Assembly (NCBI GenBank): GCA_013396635.1
Contig: WBMW01000795.1
Location: 819,158 to 883,157, forward strand
Direction of reading: 5' to 3'
Length of the DNA: 64,000 bases
DNA from: Penelope pileata
Taxonomy: Eukaryota > Chordata > Aves > Galliformes > Cracidae
A program made the position numbers and the translations under genes. The notes beneath the pieces were generated by a model. That model saw only the letters and a list, made by a program, of their open reading frames with translations, was not told the DNA's origin and did no database searches. How positions within the stretch are numbered: the first letter of the stretch is position 1; every line of letters starts with the position of its first letter. Below are positions 11,850 to 26,000 of the stretch, piece by piece.

Positions 11850-14800
11850 GTAGTTAAATTAGGGGTTGGGAAGAGAGGAGCAGAGGACACTGGGATGAAA
11901 TTCTGCTTGGTCTTAAAAATTAAAATAAAACAGGAATGTTATGGAAACTGCAAGGCTTCTCTAGGAGATAGGTCATAATCAGATTTTCATGCTTGAATGA
12001 AGGAATATAAAATATTTTGTAAAAAAAAAAAAAACCTAAAAAATCCACTAGGCCCTATAATTAGAAAAAAAAACCACAATTTTTTTAAAAAATTAACAAA
12101 AAAAGTCACCTCTATTCTCCACTGAAGACTACTTTGATATTTAAAACTGATGGCTTCTTCAGAAAATAAAGCATAGCCCAACACCTAAGTTTTACCTGGA
12201 GCTTTTTACAGTGGATAGGATCTATAGATTCTGAATTAAAAAATAAATAAATAAATCTAAATTTGTTACAAGCTATAGAGATAAAATCCAGTATGCACAA
12301 AAAAGGTCTTTGGAAATCAAAATATCTAATGTTTTAAACTACAGGTAGTAAGATGAAATAATACATTCTTCGTATGTCACCAAATTTCTAAGACATCATT
12401 TTAAAGATATATGTGGTCCATTGTTTCATGAGAAACCTCAAAAAAAAAAAAAGAAAAAAAAGAAGAAAGATCTATTAGAAGAGTTTTCCTTAGGATAATG
12501 AAGTATCCAACATATCCCGCACTCTTCCCTTGTGAATCAAAGGGAGCAAGCAAGAAGTAGGAAAAAAATGTTAGCAGGCACAATTCAGGTCAATACGTGA
12601 ATGTTTGTTTTGGAGAAGCTCAGTGTAGTTAAGCATCCATTCTACCCAAATAAAGATGATTTGGAAAGGTGTTTTTATTTCCAGGAAAGCCTTGCATAAG
12701 ATGCTAGGTTCATGAAAATAATATGCCAAAGTAAAACTGCTGTGCTTGCATTCATCCTGAGTTATTAGTTTTGCCTGCTCTTCCAATTCTTGGCTATAGC
12801 TGCATTGCCAGCTATAAATAAGAAAGGTACAACATAAGGCATGGTTGTGTGAATTACAACATTAACAATAAAATTTTGTGTTTGTGGGTACAGAGTTACA
12901 GTACAAGCAATGCTTTCTTAAGCCGATAAGTTATTCCATACATTGCTGAGAGTTATATTCAAAAGTTGCAGTCAATGGTGCCATTAAACACTAGGTCTTA
13001 CATTCACAACCTAATAATATTTGCATCTATGCTACATAAGTAGAGAAATATTAAAATGAACAGGGAAATGTAAATTATGATATTTCAGAAAGCTTGTGTT
13101 AGGGCCGCTAGCTCCTTTGTTTGGTTTCTACCTGAACACTGAAGTTTTGGGGGAACATTTTGTATTTGAATTTTACTCACAATTTAAGATAACCTAAAGC
13201 AAATAAAATATTCTAAACTGATTCCCATTAAAAAATAATAATAATAAAAAAATAAAAAAAGGAAAACTTAGGAAAAAAAGCTAGAAAATTATCTAGTGTA
13301 GATCTGTTATAAAATCATGTGGAAAGGCACCAAGGCCATTCCGGTACTGATGTCCAAAGAAATTCCCCCAGGACACTATGGATACAGCAGCACTTCTCCT
13401 AAGACGTGGGCCCTAGCCCAAAGCAGCACCTTACACAACACGCTGTATCTAGCAGTAGAGCACAAGCCTCAGAGCTTTGACAGCTGTGACCAGGGTAAGT
13501 GTCATACTTCAGCTTGACTGAAACTGAAGCTTTCTCTTGCACAGGTATCTTCTGGATACAAACTAATTTGGGATCATTCTTCTGCAAGGCATTATTATTA
13601 TTATTTCTAAATAATAGTAATGATAGCATTAGACTTTTTTTTCCCCATATTTGGGACCATTCCCTGCCAACTGTTCCATCTCTCCTTCTCATTTTCTAAA
13701 CATCAAAGAAAGGAAAAGACAGTTTCACCTGACTGTTGATGGCTCCTTTGAAGCTCTTAAGTTCTCTTGAACTCAGTATACATTTCAAAGCCAACAGACT
13801 GCTGAAGGATTTGTACTAACTACAGTGCCTGTTCATCATGCTAAGCATCTTTAGAAACGTACAGTTTCTTTCTTCAGAAGAAAAGGCAAGCAAACAACAA
13901 CACCAAAAAAAAACCCCACAAGCAGCAGTGAATAGGAATTCTCATTCTTAATTTCCACAGCCACTTACATATACATTAATCTATGACAAACATCGATAGG
14001 TGAACAACCTATGTGTTACTGTCCAAGTTCATATAAATAAAACAAATGTGCCTTCAAATAAAATTGATAGTTTACATATTCTTTTGGCAGAAGTGGATTT
14101 TTAAATGTCGTTGCTATCCTAAAAGAAACATCATTATGTTCTCCAGTCTTATCAAGAAAAGGAAAGGACAAGGGAAACAACACAAAATCAAGATGAATTT
14201 CTGAAAAGCGTGTAAGTTGATCTTTAGTCAGTCGTATTTTGCAGAATTTTACTGATTAATTATGGAAGAATTTCCTGTAGAGCTCTTAGACTAAGCAAGA
14301 TGAAGTTCTTTTGTCCACTTTTGATCTGAATTTTCAAGGTTTATTCAAACAAGTTTCTGGGAAAACCTTCCAGAAAAGGCAACAGGAAAAGTACTGTCAA
14401 AGTTTATTACCATGTGGAACTCTGATGACAATTTAGGAAAATATACGAGAAAAGCTTAGTTAAACTGAAGTTAAGGTTGAACAGCCATAGCACTAACTTT
14501 ATTGGAAAATGTTTCAAGAACACTGTTACCTAGACTACATGCAAACTACTGCTCTCCTTCCCCAGACTCCTTAAATATGGAAAATGTGGGAATACACAGT
14601 TAAACTTCAACTCGAAAAACAAACTAGGAAAAAAGAAACATTGGAAGCTACGGAGCACAGCTAAGGTCAGCCAGGCAATCACTTACTATGCCATGTGCCA
14701 CCCTTCCGTTTTCCGTATTGCTTCCCTCTCTTTTTTAAATTAGAGTCTTTCTTCAGTTGCTATCCAACCTTCAGAAATCAGTAAGATTGAAACAGCTCAC

Positions 14801-17194
14801 TTGTTTTGGAAATAGCACTGTGCACACACAATTTTATTTAAAGAGTAAAAACTAAGGAATAAAGAATATAGATGTGTTTAAACAATCCATCATCAGTATG
14901 TTAACGTCAGCTTTCACCCTGAGTACCCTCAAACATCTGGGACCAGAGGCTTCTTTGTACTAAGGTTTCAGCCTAGCTTATGCAATAGAATTTTAAAAAC
15001 TGGCTTACACATTATGTAAATGTTTTCCTTGATTTGGTTTATTTATAAAACCTGCTGAAACCTCATTACAATTGATTTTGGTTATATAACCTAATATCTG
15101 TGTGTACTTACCTGATGAAGTTAAACGAAAAAATAGACATTACGCTATCAACATTAGAGAATAGTACAAATACAGGCCAATTTAAACCTGATATGAGTTA
15201 AATCTGGGTAATCCAACCCTATTCCTCATTACATTTATTTGGAAGTGTTCACTCTTTATGATTTTTTATTCAGGATCTGTTCAATTACCAAAATACATAC
15301 CCTTCTGTGCTTTCTACACACTTCTGAAACAAAATAGGAGTCTGTTTCTGCAGCAGTTGAAAGAGATTGACCTATGTAGTGCTAGGAGGCTAAGAGCAGG
15401 CCAGTCTTGTAGGAAGTGCTCCTGGTTTCCTTTAACCACTGCAATCACAGCAGCAATTATCCAATAGTAAGGCTGTTGACTACATTTCTTTTGTAAACCA
15501 GAAGTAATTTTAAGGCTGTCTAGGTGGTCTTATCTGTGTTTTTCTACACTTTGCCCGTTTTCCATCCACTGAAATCATTCCCACAGAAAAGACCTTCTCA
15601 GTAGGAAATCTGATCTTACAGGTATCAAATTACCCAAAAAGGTCTTTCAGCAGTTTGGTCAGGATAACATTAATATCCTAGTCCACAGGAGAATATTACG
15701 TACCAAAGCCTGTGCGAATTTGATGAGTGTGCAAAAAAAAAAAAAGGTATACCCTCACCATTGATAACCAAACAGCGAATGAATCCCAGCTGACAAAATC
15801 TACAGAATGAAGTTGTCAGCTGACACCATACTTCAAAGTTATGATTTTGTCTTTAGCACAACAAAAATGCTGTCAGTATCTTCTCGCTCTAGATCTGAAA
15901 CTACCCAAACATGTTAGAAATTTGTTCAATTACACTTTGTCATGTCTAAGCAGGCCAGCACAGCACCTATATCACAAGCATAGTACCATAAATACATATC
16001 AGGGAAACTATAATCCAATACGTACACATATGCTACATTAAAGTGAACAACTACACGCAGTACTTTGAAACAGCCTGAAGAACTTAAACTTGACATACAG
16101 CTCACGGCTGTGCAAAAAGGAATTTTGATTTACTGTAATCAGCACTTTTATTTGAAATATCAGTCACATCTTCTAAATATATATTTATAATAGTAAGTCA
16201 CCTAAAAAACCTAGGCATTTAGGAGTTACGATGCCCTACCATTAGTTGTTCTAAGCTGATAAAAGACTAACAGAACGCCAGCTGAAACAGCAATTCAACC
16301 AATGCTAGCTATATACTTACATTTAAGGCTGCTTGTGCAGTATCCTGTGAAGACCTCCTGCATTAAACTGCCCACGGAGTACACCAGTTTCTAAAAATGA
16401 AGTGATACTGTACAAATAATGACTGACCTGTAGCTAAGTAAGAAAACAATCTAAGGCGGCAATATTGAGCTTTGAAGAAAGAAAAATCCTCAAAATCCAT
16501 TAAAGCCCCACATAACTTTTACCCTATCAGTATAGACCAACAGAACACTCTTGTTTGAAGTGAATTTTTTTTTAATTGTAATTGTCCTGCATGCATCAGC
16601 AATGCAGGCTAGGTAGTCTTCAAAAAATAAATTTGGACGCTTTACAAATATATTTTTATTAAGAATAAACAATATTTTCTCTTAATGGGAAGGTACTGTA
16701 GGGAAGAAAAAGACAGTTTTTGCTCTATCTCCACCTTATGGCTAGAGAAAGAATTTTCCTATGACAGTACATATCTCCGTGTTGGGTTTATATCCCCCTT
16801 ATTGTATTGTTATAGCTAAAAAATATTTACTACTTGCATTTTGCAACTTAATATTCTTAGTACTCACACACTCCTCCATTTAGAAGAACAAAGCTCCACA
16901 GCGTAGATGTCCCCTAGCTCCTGAATCAAAACAGCATAGTTCCAATGCAAGATTGGATTGACATAAAAAAGTGATGCAGGAAAGAATACAGGTTCATATA
17001 TTGCTGCTGATTCCACTACAAGTTAAACAGCTAGATCACTCTATAGATCTGACCTTCACTGATATATGATTTGTAATATTCACACTTCCGTAGCTTTAAA
17101 CCTAATAATCAGGTGACTTACACACTGCAGCATTGCCTTATTGACTTGCAATACCACCCACTTGCTAAGGAACTAACATTATCTTTCTGGTATC

Positions 17195-17512
17195 TATAGG
17201 GTGCAGCCACAAGAAAGAAGGGATAGACTCTTTAGCGGGGTCTGTGGTGACACAACAAGGGGAAATGGTTCCAAACTAAAAGACCATAGATTCAGACTGG
17301 ATATAAAGAAGTTTTTTATGATAAGGGTAGTGAAGCACTGGAACAGGTTGCCCAGAGAGGTGGTGGAAGCCCCATCCCTGGAGACATTCAAGGTCAGGCT
17401 GGATGGGGCTCTGAGCAACATGATCTAGCTGTAGGTGTCTGTGTTCATCACTAGGGAATTGGACTAGATGACCTTTCAAGGCCCCTTTCCACTCAAAATG
17501 ATTTTATGTTTA
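17195..17512 (+). mobile_element. CR1 LINE 3' end, with remnant of ORF2 C-terminus
   Basis: This plus-strand CR1 tail has an open stretch of 75 codons (17201-17428) containing the typical end of the CR1 reverse transcriptase protein: FRLDIKKFF, then KHWNRLPREVVEAPSLE and FKVRLDGAL. The untranslated tail follows, with the usual GACCTTTCAAGG and a decayed ATGATT-like terminus near 17505. It is 5' truncated and not functional. It lies downstream of CENPW on the opposite strand. Confidence 0.9.
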
Positions 17513-19639
17513 GCTACTTTGTAATATGAAATACAAGACAAGGGCCACCAGAAGTACTTCTGTCAAATTCTTCCATTTCTTCATTTTGCCTTTTCCCTTA
17601 TGTTGACAGTCAAACTGAAGGCATGGGGAAGGATGTGAAACAGAACTACACTGGGAAAGCCATAAAGAGAACAAGAGAGAAGGGTAAGACTAACTGCTTA
17701 GTATGCCTTTAACTTTGTAAGTCTTCTGTCCTGCTTTCCTGAGGAAACAAACTCACAGTTTTGGTCTTATTTATCTTTTTCCCCACAGTCTCTTGAATCC
17801 TATCTTTGAAACCAAAGAAAATACAGTAGTGAAATCTCAATCACTAAATTTCTCAAGGTTTCAAGAAAACCATCAAGTAGAAGAGAATCTATTAATCCAT
17901 CAGCATAGCTCTTCCCTCAATAATCCTTCCCTTTTTCCTCCTAGAGGCTGAGAAACCACACAGGAACTCAAATAAGTACATACAGAGCCAAACATCATTA
18001 GGCCTTTGCCACAAATCTACTTTAAGAAATTTTTTTCTAAGACTATATATTTTAATATTTTGTCATTAGCCATCTGTCTTTACTAGACACTCACTGACCA
18101 AGGAAGTTACCTTAGTACATTCTTCCAAGGCTATAATAATTGGAAGTGTTTGCGGGTATTTAGACAACACTGCTGTAAGGAGTTTATAATCAAAAATGAA
18201 GGAGTACTGGGTAGAGAAGAGACTTCATGTGTAAAGGGGTATAGAAGAGCTGCTAAATATGAGTATAATTAACCTTATAGTGAATATTCAAGAACCTACT
18301 AGAAAAGCCTAATAGCCTTGTGGTTAAGTATTCAGAAATACTTAGTAAGTCAACCACATTAACTGAAAATTAAGATTTAAGAGATAAACCTGAATATCTG
18401 CTGAGGTATATATGTCTTCTGAATACCTGCCTGCTTCAGCAGTTATAAAATGTTCACAAAACAGTGGCCATCTAGTTTTGACACATTTTGACATGAACAT
18501 CTCAGGGCCTGTAGAAAGATGTCCATTTCCAATTAAAAAAAACCAACAAAACAAAACACTCAAAACAACAAAAGGGGGGAAAATAAGAAAACAGTTTTAG
18601 AAAGAAAATCAAGTGTTACAATAAAATTGTTAAGTCACAGAAATCTCTTAAGAAAAAATACCCAGTCAGATCTCTCATTCCTGAGAATGTACTTCAGATC
18701 ACTTAGTCCAAATATCCTTTATGCATGTTCTCTGCTTTCTTTGTGAATTCTAAGGAAGAGAAGAAAAAGCAGAAAAAGGAATCCAGTCAATCTTTGTAAG
18801 AAGCACACTGAACCAAGTGCTATGAATTAAGTGAAGCAGAATAGACGTCCTTCCTTTCTGCAGATTGTAAAATGACTTTTTGGGGGGACTGTCCAAGATT
18901 AAGAAGTGCATGGACACAATACAAAATGTGAACTCCTGACATCACTACAGGTTCCTCAGATTACAAAAAACAAAATGCAATTATTTTTTGCTGGGTTTCT
19001 AGAATATACTCTAAAGCGTTGAACTACTCAATGCATAATGGTGCAAAACAAAAAAAACTTTATTTTGAGAATAGCTTATTGCGCATATTATCCACAACAG
19101 ATTCCACAAAACAGTATTATCAGTTCAAACAGCAAGATTCCACTATATCTTTATTAAAAGATTAATTAAGAGTTTAAAGTACGGATTTTAAAAATTTTAT
19201 GTAACATATATTTCCAGACTCCTGACAAGTTAGAATGACATTCAAAAAGTGGTAAAGGAGGTAGTTCAATCTTCATGCCAGATTAGACTCGGTACAACCA
19301 GTGAAGATAACTTCAAAACATTGGCTGTGTCTGATATTGCCCCCTGCTTCCAACAGGTGTCTGTTCACAGCCACTGAATTAGAGGCCACCAGCTTGTCTC
19401 ATATACCACATCAAACAGACCAGCTTAACAGTTCAGAGCATGATTTCTATACATAAAATACGTATTCCTCCACCACAATATTGATGTTAGCCTACTTTTC
19501 AAAGTCATTTAAAATATTAAGACATTTATAAACAATCCAAAGTCAAGATATTTCATATACTAGTTTCTACAGCATTTTGAAAGTGAAGATTTTGCTTATC
19601 TAGTAAATATGCTCTGAATTGCATCATCTATAATGGAAT
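17513..19639. other. Intergenic 3' flank of CENPW
   Basis: AT-rich. It contains two more minus-strand AATAAA hexamers (19155-19150 and 19064-19059), which might serve longer CENPW transcripts. No other feature is seen. Confidence 0.6.
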
Positions 19640-20048
19640 TACTGAAATCTGCATTTTTTATTACTGTTCCTCTTAAAAAGTTTCACACTTCTAATTATAA
19701 ATTACACATTGTACCTGAAAAGTGAGTATAGTACAGGATTTCTTCCATTATTATGGAAGAAACAAGGTACAGCAAATCTTAAAGGACAAGTTAATAACGT
19801 TTGTAAGAGAAACATTTTAAACATTTATGAAGTGTATGAAAACATAGTGGTGCACGTGTATGCATTTTTTGAAAGAAGCAGCAAGATACTCAGAGTCAAG
19901 AGACAGACATCAATAAAACTAAATACTTCCACAAGTGCAATGCTGGCTCACAGGATCTCAAAGTTATTAGGAAAACACAGAAAAACATGTTTGGAAATTC
20001 CACTGCTGTTTTCTAGCCTCTGCATTTGTGCTGTTGGTTTTTTTTCTT
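19640..20048 (-). other. CENPW: CENPW 3' untranslated region (approximate)
   Basis: This is the sequence after the CENPW stop codon on the minus strand, down to the first AATAAA hexamer (19662-19657) and about 20 bases beyond. The end is inferred. Further AATAAA signals lie downstream at 19155-19150 and 19064-19059, so longer transcripts are possible. A plus-strand open stretch of 121 codons crosses this interval (19709-20074); I regard it as chance. Confidence 0.45.
19657..19662 (-). terminator. Candidate polyadenylation signal of CENPW
   Basis: This is the first canonical AATAAA on the minus strand after the CENPW stop codon, about 390 bases downstream. No cleavage-site evidence is available. 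Confidence 0.4.
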
Positions 20049-20075
20049 CTAGCCTCTGCTTTTCTTTAAAATAAC
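20049..20075 (-). CDS. CENPW: CENPW coding exon 3 (residues 69-76 and stop)
   Basis: This very short terminal coding exon has eight codons, VILKKSRG, then TAG at 20051-20049. It follows a clear acceptor, with a TTGCAG-type end at 20076-20081 on the minus strand. The same C-terminal octapeptide ends the human protein. It is far too short for any ORF scan and is recognisable only as the continuation of exon 2. The exon continues into the 3' untranslated region toward lower coordinates. Confidence 0.92.
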   Translation of the reverse strand, partial: VILKKSRG

Positions 20076-23000
20076 CTGCAAAAAGAAGAAAGTACATTTA
20101 TCATTGCTTATATGTATATTACAATGCAGGCAGCAATAAGAATATCCAGAACAATACCAGGACATTCAGACCAGTGACTCATCTAGCCAAACAATCTGTT
20201 CACAAGAGTAAAGTGACCAAGGGTAGAAGTCTAAGGAAAAGGATAGGAATAAAGGAAAAACATACAGAAATATACCATATCAGAAAGTATGAAAATTGAT
20301 AACCAAAAACTTTGTAAAAATAAAAGGCTTTGCTTTCGTTCTTTTTTTTTTTTTTNNNNNNNNNNNNNNNNNNNTTTTTTTTTTTTTTTTTTAAATTGAA
20401 TGCCAAGAAGTATCAATAGGACTCAGGTCCTCAGCAGATTCCTTGAGGCTCTTATCCCATTAGGCCTAGACAAAAACAAAAAACTAAGATTTGCAATTAC
20501 ACAGCTACTATGCTCAGTTTTTGTTTGCAATGCCTTACTTCCCATATCAAGAGTGCCCAGACCCTTGGAAGGACATTTTTTGGTTTGGAGTTTAAGTTGA
20601 AAAATGAACTTCAAAGTCCAAGTGGGACCATTTAAGTGTTAACATTATTAAAATACAGGCAATTTTTCCTTTCTTCTCATCTTAAGAAAATATATATAAA
20701 TGGAGCAAGAAATGTTCAAATAACACTAAGACTGCAGTTAAAAAGAAATTACAAATGCATAAGGTTCCAACTGTAACATTAACTTGGCTATCCTAGACAT
20801 CCTGTATATATTTCTGTTACTATAGTAATAGAAACTATCAAACTAAACATTTTGCTACAGGAAAGAAAGACTGAAGATAAACAGAATCCACAGGATCAAA
20901 ATATCAGATGCCACTGAGTTTTACTCTTCTAGTTTGTACAGCAGCAATACGTGGTTGAACAGATAAATCAGCAAATTAAGATTGAGTACCTTGAGAAAAC
21001 CCAGGTAAAACAAATTTAGGCTAGATGTTGGGAAGAAATTCTTTACTCAAAAGGTGGTAAGGCACTGGAACAGGTTGCCCAGAAAAACTGTGGATGCCCC
21101 ATCCCTGGACGTATTCGAGGCCAGGTTGGATGGGGCCCTGGGCAGCTTGGTCTGGTGGGTGGGCATTAGAACTGAATGACTTTGAAGGTCCCTTCCAAAC
21201 AAAGCCATTCTATGATTCTAAAGCAGACATCTCTCTCCAAGTGAAGCGAGCTACAAAATACAACAGGATTTCAGACATACTTTGACACTAATTTTTTCTA
21301 GGGAGAGAAGGCTGCATAATTTTTTTTGTCTTTATCTATTCTGCTTGGGCACAAAACTTATTGACTTCCGTAAAGTCAACAAAAACAAATTTGTTTTAGT
21401 ATTATCAGCAAAAGGCTACAAGAACCCACTTAAAATATCTTTCAGACAAAGGTAAGAATTGAAGGTGTGGATAAGAAATTTGAACTCTTCCCCGCTTGCT
21501 CCATAAAGCTTTGTTTATGTTACTGCAGTTAAGATAGCATGCTTGTTGATACGATACCATCTGTAACAAAGATCATCTAACTTTGGAACTTGTTCCAGTT
21601 CCAGACTCCTCTTTCCCTGTCCCCAAGCCATGACACCAAATGGCAACAAAACAAGCTTTAGTTTTGCCAGACACAGCTGTTCATAGGCAGATGCAAACCC
21701 TTACAACCCGTTCAAATTAAATGTGTCCACCATCAAAGCAGCAGAGAGCTATAGGACCAAACATTGCTATGATTCTATAACACAGAACAGTTATTAATGC
21801 ATTTGCAAGTGCCATGCTAGTCACAACTACATAGCTTTCAGCCCACAGATGCGTCAGTAGACTTCTGCACAGACATATCCACATATTGAAATATAAATTT
21901 AAACATGGAATAATCTAATAAAAATCAGACTGTATTTACGAGGCAAGTTAGTTTGATGTCTTGGTGACGATATTTTTACAGGCTTTGGATTATGGATAAA
22001 AACACTAACGCCCATAGAAAACTTCTGCATATGCTATCATGATACATTTTACATTGAACAGAAAATGAAAATACTAAAAATGCCTTATTACCTTTGCTGC
22101 AGCTATAGTATGCTCAGGTTTAATTATTTTACTTTTGTTCTCAAAAGCATTTGTTCTGGCTTCTTCTGCTAGCCGATGCAGAAACAGTAAGAAGCTCAAA
22201 TGAACCTTTAAAAGAGGGAAAAAAAAGAATCAGGAAGGATTTGAAATTCTCATGCACAGTTTGTTTTGTTAGAGGTTCATTGTTTGAGACAGAGACTGCT
22301 TCCAAATTCCTGAAGGGTGTTCTCAGAAAAACAAAGTATCACTCTGTTCAAGTCTTTATGAAATCCCTTAATACAAGACTCTTGCTAAATCGTAACAAGT
22401 GCTTTAGAATAGATCATAGAGAAACATCTAACAGAAATAAAACTTGGTTTACATTAGCAGGGTGTTTTTTGTTTTTTTTTTTTTTTTTTGTGGTAATAAA
22501 TTGTAAACAAAAGTATCAAGCAGAGAATGAGGAACCTTTCTGCTTACTAGTAGAACTAATCAGCTTCCAGTGACTAAACCAGCCAGACCGTTAATGAACG
22601 GCAAAATCCATCCCTACCTCACCACCAAATGGACCGTAGACAAGTTCAAGGACTTCTGCCCTTTACCAGCACAAAGCAGCGCTGACATGAATTTCTCTAG
22701 CACAAGTAATTCTCCACTGTCAGGAGGTTCCATCCATTACTTCCCAGCTCATCACTCACTTTCACTTAACCTTGCTACACGAAAATAACCGGTAGGACAA
22801 TATTCCGGTTCAATACATAAGTCTGCTCTCTGTTTAGTAGCAGAATTTCAGCAGCCCAAAACCTGCCGAAACTCGTTACTAAAAATTGCCGTCTAAAAAC
22901 ACTCTTGTGCAGCCTATAATACAGACCCCTAGCATTATACATTCCTAACACAAAGCATTTTAATAGTCCAACCTTGAAAACTGGAAACTAAACCTATTGT

Positions 23001-26000
23001 AAATTAAACCTCCAAACAACATTAACTTTGTTATGTACAACACACAAAACACTCCTTCAGTCAAGAGCTCAAAAACTCAATAGACACATGACAAGTATTT
23101 ATATGAATTAAGTGACATACTTGTTCTGCCATCATCTCTTTCTAGGCTTTGTAGACCAGATAACAAGGAAAGTTACAATTAGGAATTTACAGAAAAGTTT
23201 CACAGTGTGTTCTGAGCAGAAAACCTGTTAGAAGACAGGCATTTTAGTATTCATATGAAAATTCAACTTTTTAAATCTGCTGAACCAAAACAATGTCATT
23301 TTGCAGTAGATACATTCATATTTTTGCATTTTAAAGCATCTACTACACAAAGCAGATGTCCTTGCATGTTTGCTTAGCAAAATATCAAAGCTAGCTTTAA
23401 CCTATCCGTGAGTTCCTCACGCAGAAGTTACCTCCAAAAAAAAAAAAAAAAAAAAAAAAAACAGCAGTGACACTAAGTGCTAATCATTATAATTCTCATT
23501 ATTAGCCTCATTGACATAGAGGTTAGATTCCTAGAAACAACGTGGGGGAGCAGGGGGAACAGAAGTATGGAAAGCTGGAAAGCTTATTTCCTCATGCTGA
23601 GACACCTAAATGCAAAATTGTCAAATTTAAAAAAGCACTTTCTCATAGACTCATTACACCTATATCTTCAAAGTGAATTACTCTGTGCTGGAATGTTTCC
23701 CAAAACTCATCTTGACTTAGAAAAAAATAATAATCCCATAAGTAAAATCAGAAGATTCTACAGTAGAGCACACACGTTAATAAATACTCTAGGTTACTCA
23801 AGGTTTATATGTCTCTGTTTTAGGAAATGGAGAAAGGCTAATGAAAAGCAGAACACTGGAATACCATCAAGGTGACAGCTACCAACAAGCGCCTATGTGC
23901 TACCACACCTGTTTGAAGCTGTGGCTTTACTACATATTACAACACTGTTCCTCAGCATAATACTTCAAAATTTTTGAAGTACACATGCTGTTGCATAAGA
24001 TTTTTTTTTTTTAATGTTTATTTCCCACAAAAGAAGGGTCTGAAAAACTCATAACATTGCTTGCAGACTGATTTCCACACACCCTTTTGACAGGACCGAT
24101 CAATGAACAGTAGAGGCAAGCTCTCTCATTTTGTTTTGCTGATATAACTTAAGAACAGCTTATTAGATAATATTTTGCCTTCAATACTCATTAGATTCTG
24201 CAACCATAACAAAGACAAAAGTTATTCAATGCAGTACTTCAAGCTTTTTCTGTAACGTGAATATAAACCGGCATTTGGAGCATAAAACAAGCAGCTGAGT
24301 TCCTGGTTTTCTTTTACAATTCCAAGCTAGCACAAAGTTTGCACAGCCTATCTCACATAATTGGGTAGGAGTAGGTAACATTTGAACGTCAGAACTGAGA
24401 TCTGATTTTCAAAAAAAGGAAATAATTGATTTCTAAACATGGGACGCTATTCCTCTCTCTTCAAATGTAGTCATATTCCCTCAATAAAACAGCTTCTTCA
24501 GAAATTTGTTAGCTATACTGAGCACAGAAAAAGATGTTAACACTTAGAAAACAAGTTCTGACAAAGTTTAAAAGTTCAAAAAATGATCTCAAAGGCGGAA
24601 GAGACTCGATTCGGACATTTAACAAAAATGTTTGCATTCTTATGATTGTTCCTACCAAGTTTGAAATGAACGTCATGAAAAAATGAAATGTCATTGAAGA
24701 TGACATTGTTTTACTGAAGAAAAATAGTCACTGAAGAGTCAGGAAAAAGGAAGAAAATACTCATGACATGATCGATTGTGTCGGCAGACCTCCTCACTAG
24801 GCTGGCTTTGTACCACAATAGGTTCAAACCAAAGCTGGGATCATTCAGGAAAATAGCCTTGGAAACACAATAGCCAAGTTCCTCATTTCCCTGCAGAAGA
24901 CACAAACAGCCCGCTGAAAACACATCTAGCTGAGTCCTGTTAAAACAACTAGCCTATGTAGTATGCAGTCAGATCAGTCTTACAAAATTTGTAGGGAATA
25001 ACAGAGAAGCTTAAAACCCCACGCTCAAAACTTATTACTTCTCAAACTACAAGACCTAAACATTTTTATTAAATATATATATCAACACTTATATTGCTTA
25101 TTTATTCATAGGAAAAAAAAAAGAACAAAATAGCTGTTAGCCACATGCCTGGCAGGCAATCACGCACAGCGAGTGCCCCTGAGCATTCCTGCTCAGAACA
25201 ACACGAAAGAGGCAAGCCTCCTAATGTTAAAGGCCACTTCATTTGACATCACCGGAAGAGATGCTCTGAACTTCCACCACACGACAAAAATTTGTTCTAA
25301 TCTCATTCTGTGTGTTGGACAGAGTACTTGCACAGCCATATTTTAAGCCAGGTCAGACTGTTGCTGTTCATTAGCTTTAGTCAATTGGATTTACTGATTG
25401 CCTACGGTGCCCACAGAACACTACTGCCTGGATGAGGCAGAGATAAGAACCAGTGGCCAAGATTTGCAGGGATGCCCACTCACCACCTTTCAGATTGCCA
25501 CACTTCCTCGAAGCCAAGGAAACACATGACCATGGAAACACAGACCAAGTGTTAGGAATGACTATCAATTTATTACAGATTGTGCAAGTTTGTTTAGTTC
25601 CTACTGCATATTCCCACTGAATAAGCTTTGAACAGTTCTGAGCATTAGAGCGAGGACAGGTCCTTAGTCCACACAACACTCCACAGATAGCAACAGCAGT
25701 AGGAAAAGATCAATTTTTTTTTTAATTAGAAAAATATATACTGCTTACATTCAAATGTAAATGCCGTCATGCAATTGTCATATTAATCTCATTATATGAA
25801 TTTACTTTTTATCTGGTATATTTGCTTTTAACTTCACATACCCAGCCACCAATCTTCAAGATGCTGCAAGACAACTTCTATACACATAAAATAGGTAGTT
25901 CGAATTAGCCATAATCCAAATCATACAAAGACACACTACGCATTACTGCCATGAGAATCATACACGTCTAAAAAAACATGTTACAGTCAAAAGTTAAGTC

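Larger units (their letters stand above)
9849..17194. other. Intergenic, no gene recognised
   Basis: Very AT-rich, with many A- or T-runs (for example near 11317, 12020, 12439 and 15733), an AAT-rich run near 13231-13260 and an AATA repeat near 12239. The stretch 13317-13494 is GC-richer and ends in a good splice donor (AGG|GTAAGT), so a non-coding exon is possible but unproven. Confidence 0.6.
20076..22091 (-). other. CENPW: CENPW intron 2
   Basis: A 2016-bp phase-0 intron with a GTAATA donor and an AG acceptor. It contains a plus-strand CR1 LINE tail (21016-21222) and an unresolved poly-T run with 19 Ns (20356-20374). Nothing else recognisable is seen. Confidence 0.85.

Noticed and set aside
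17201..17428. A 75-codon plus-strand ORF as a small gene
   Set aside because: It is the C-terminal end of the CR1 reverse transcriptase protein, 5' truncated.
19709..20074. A 121-codon plus-strand ORF opposite CENPW exon 3
   Set aside because: It overlaps the CENPW 3' end in antisense, has no known motif and ends in low-complexity sequence.
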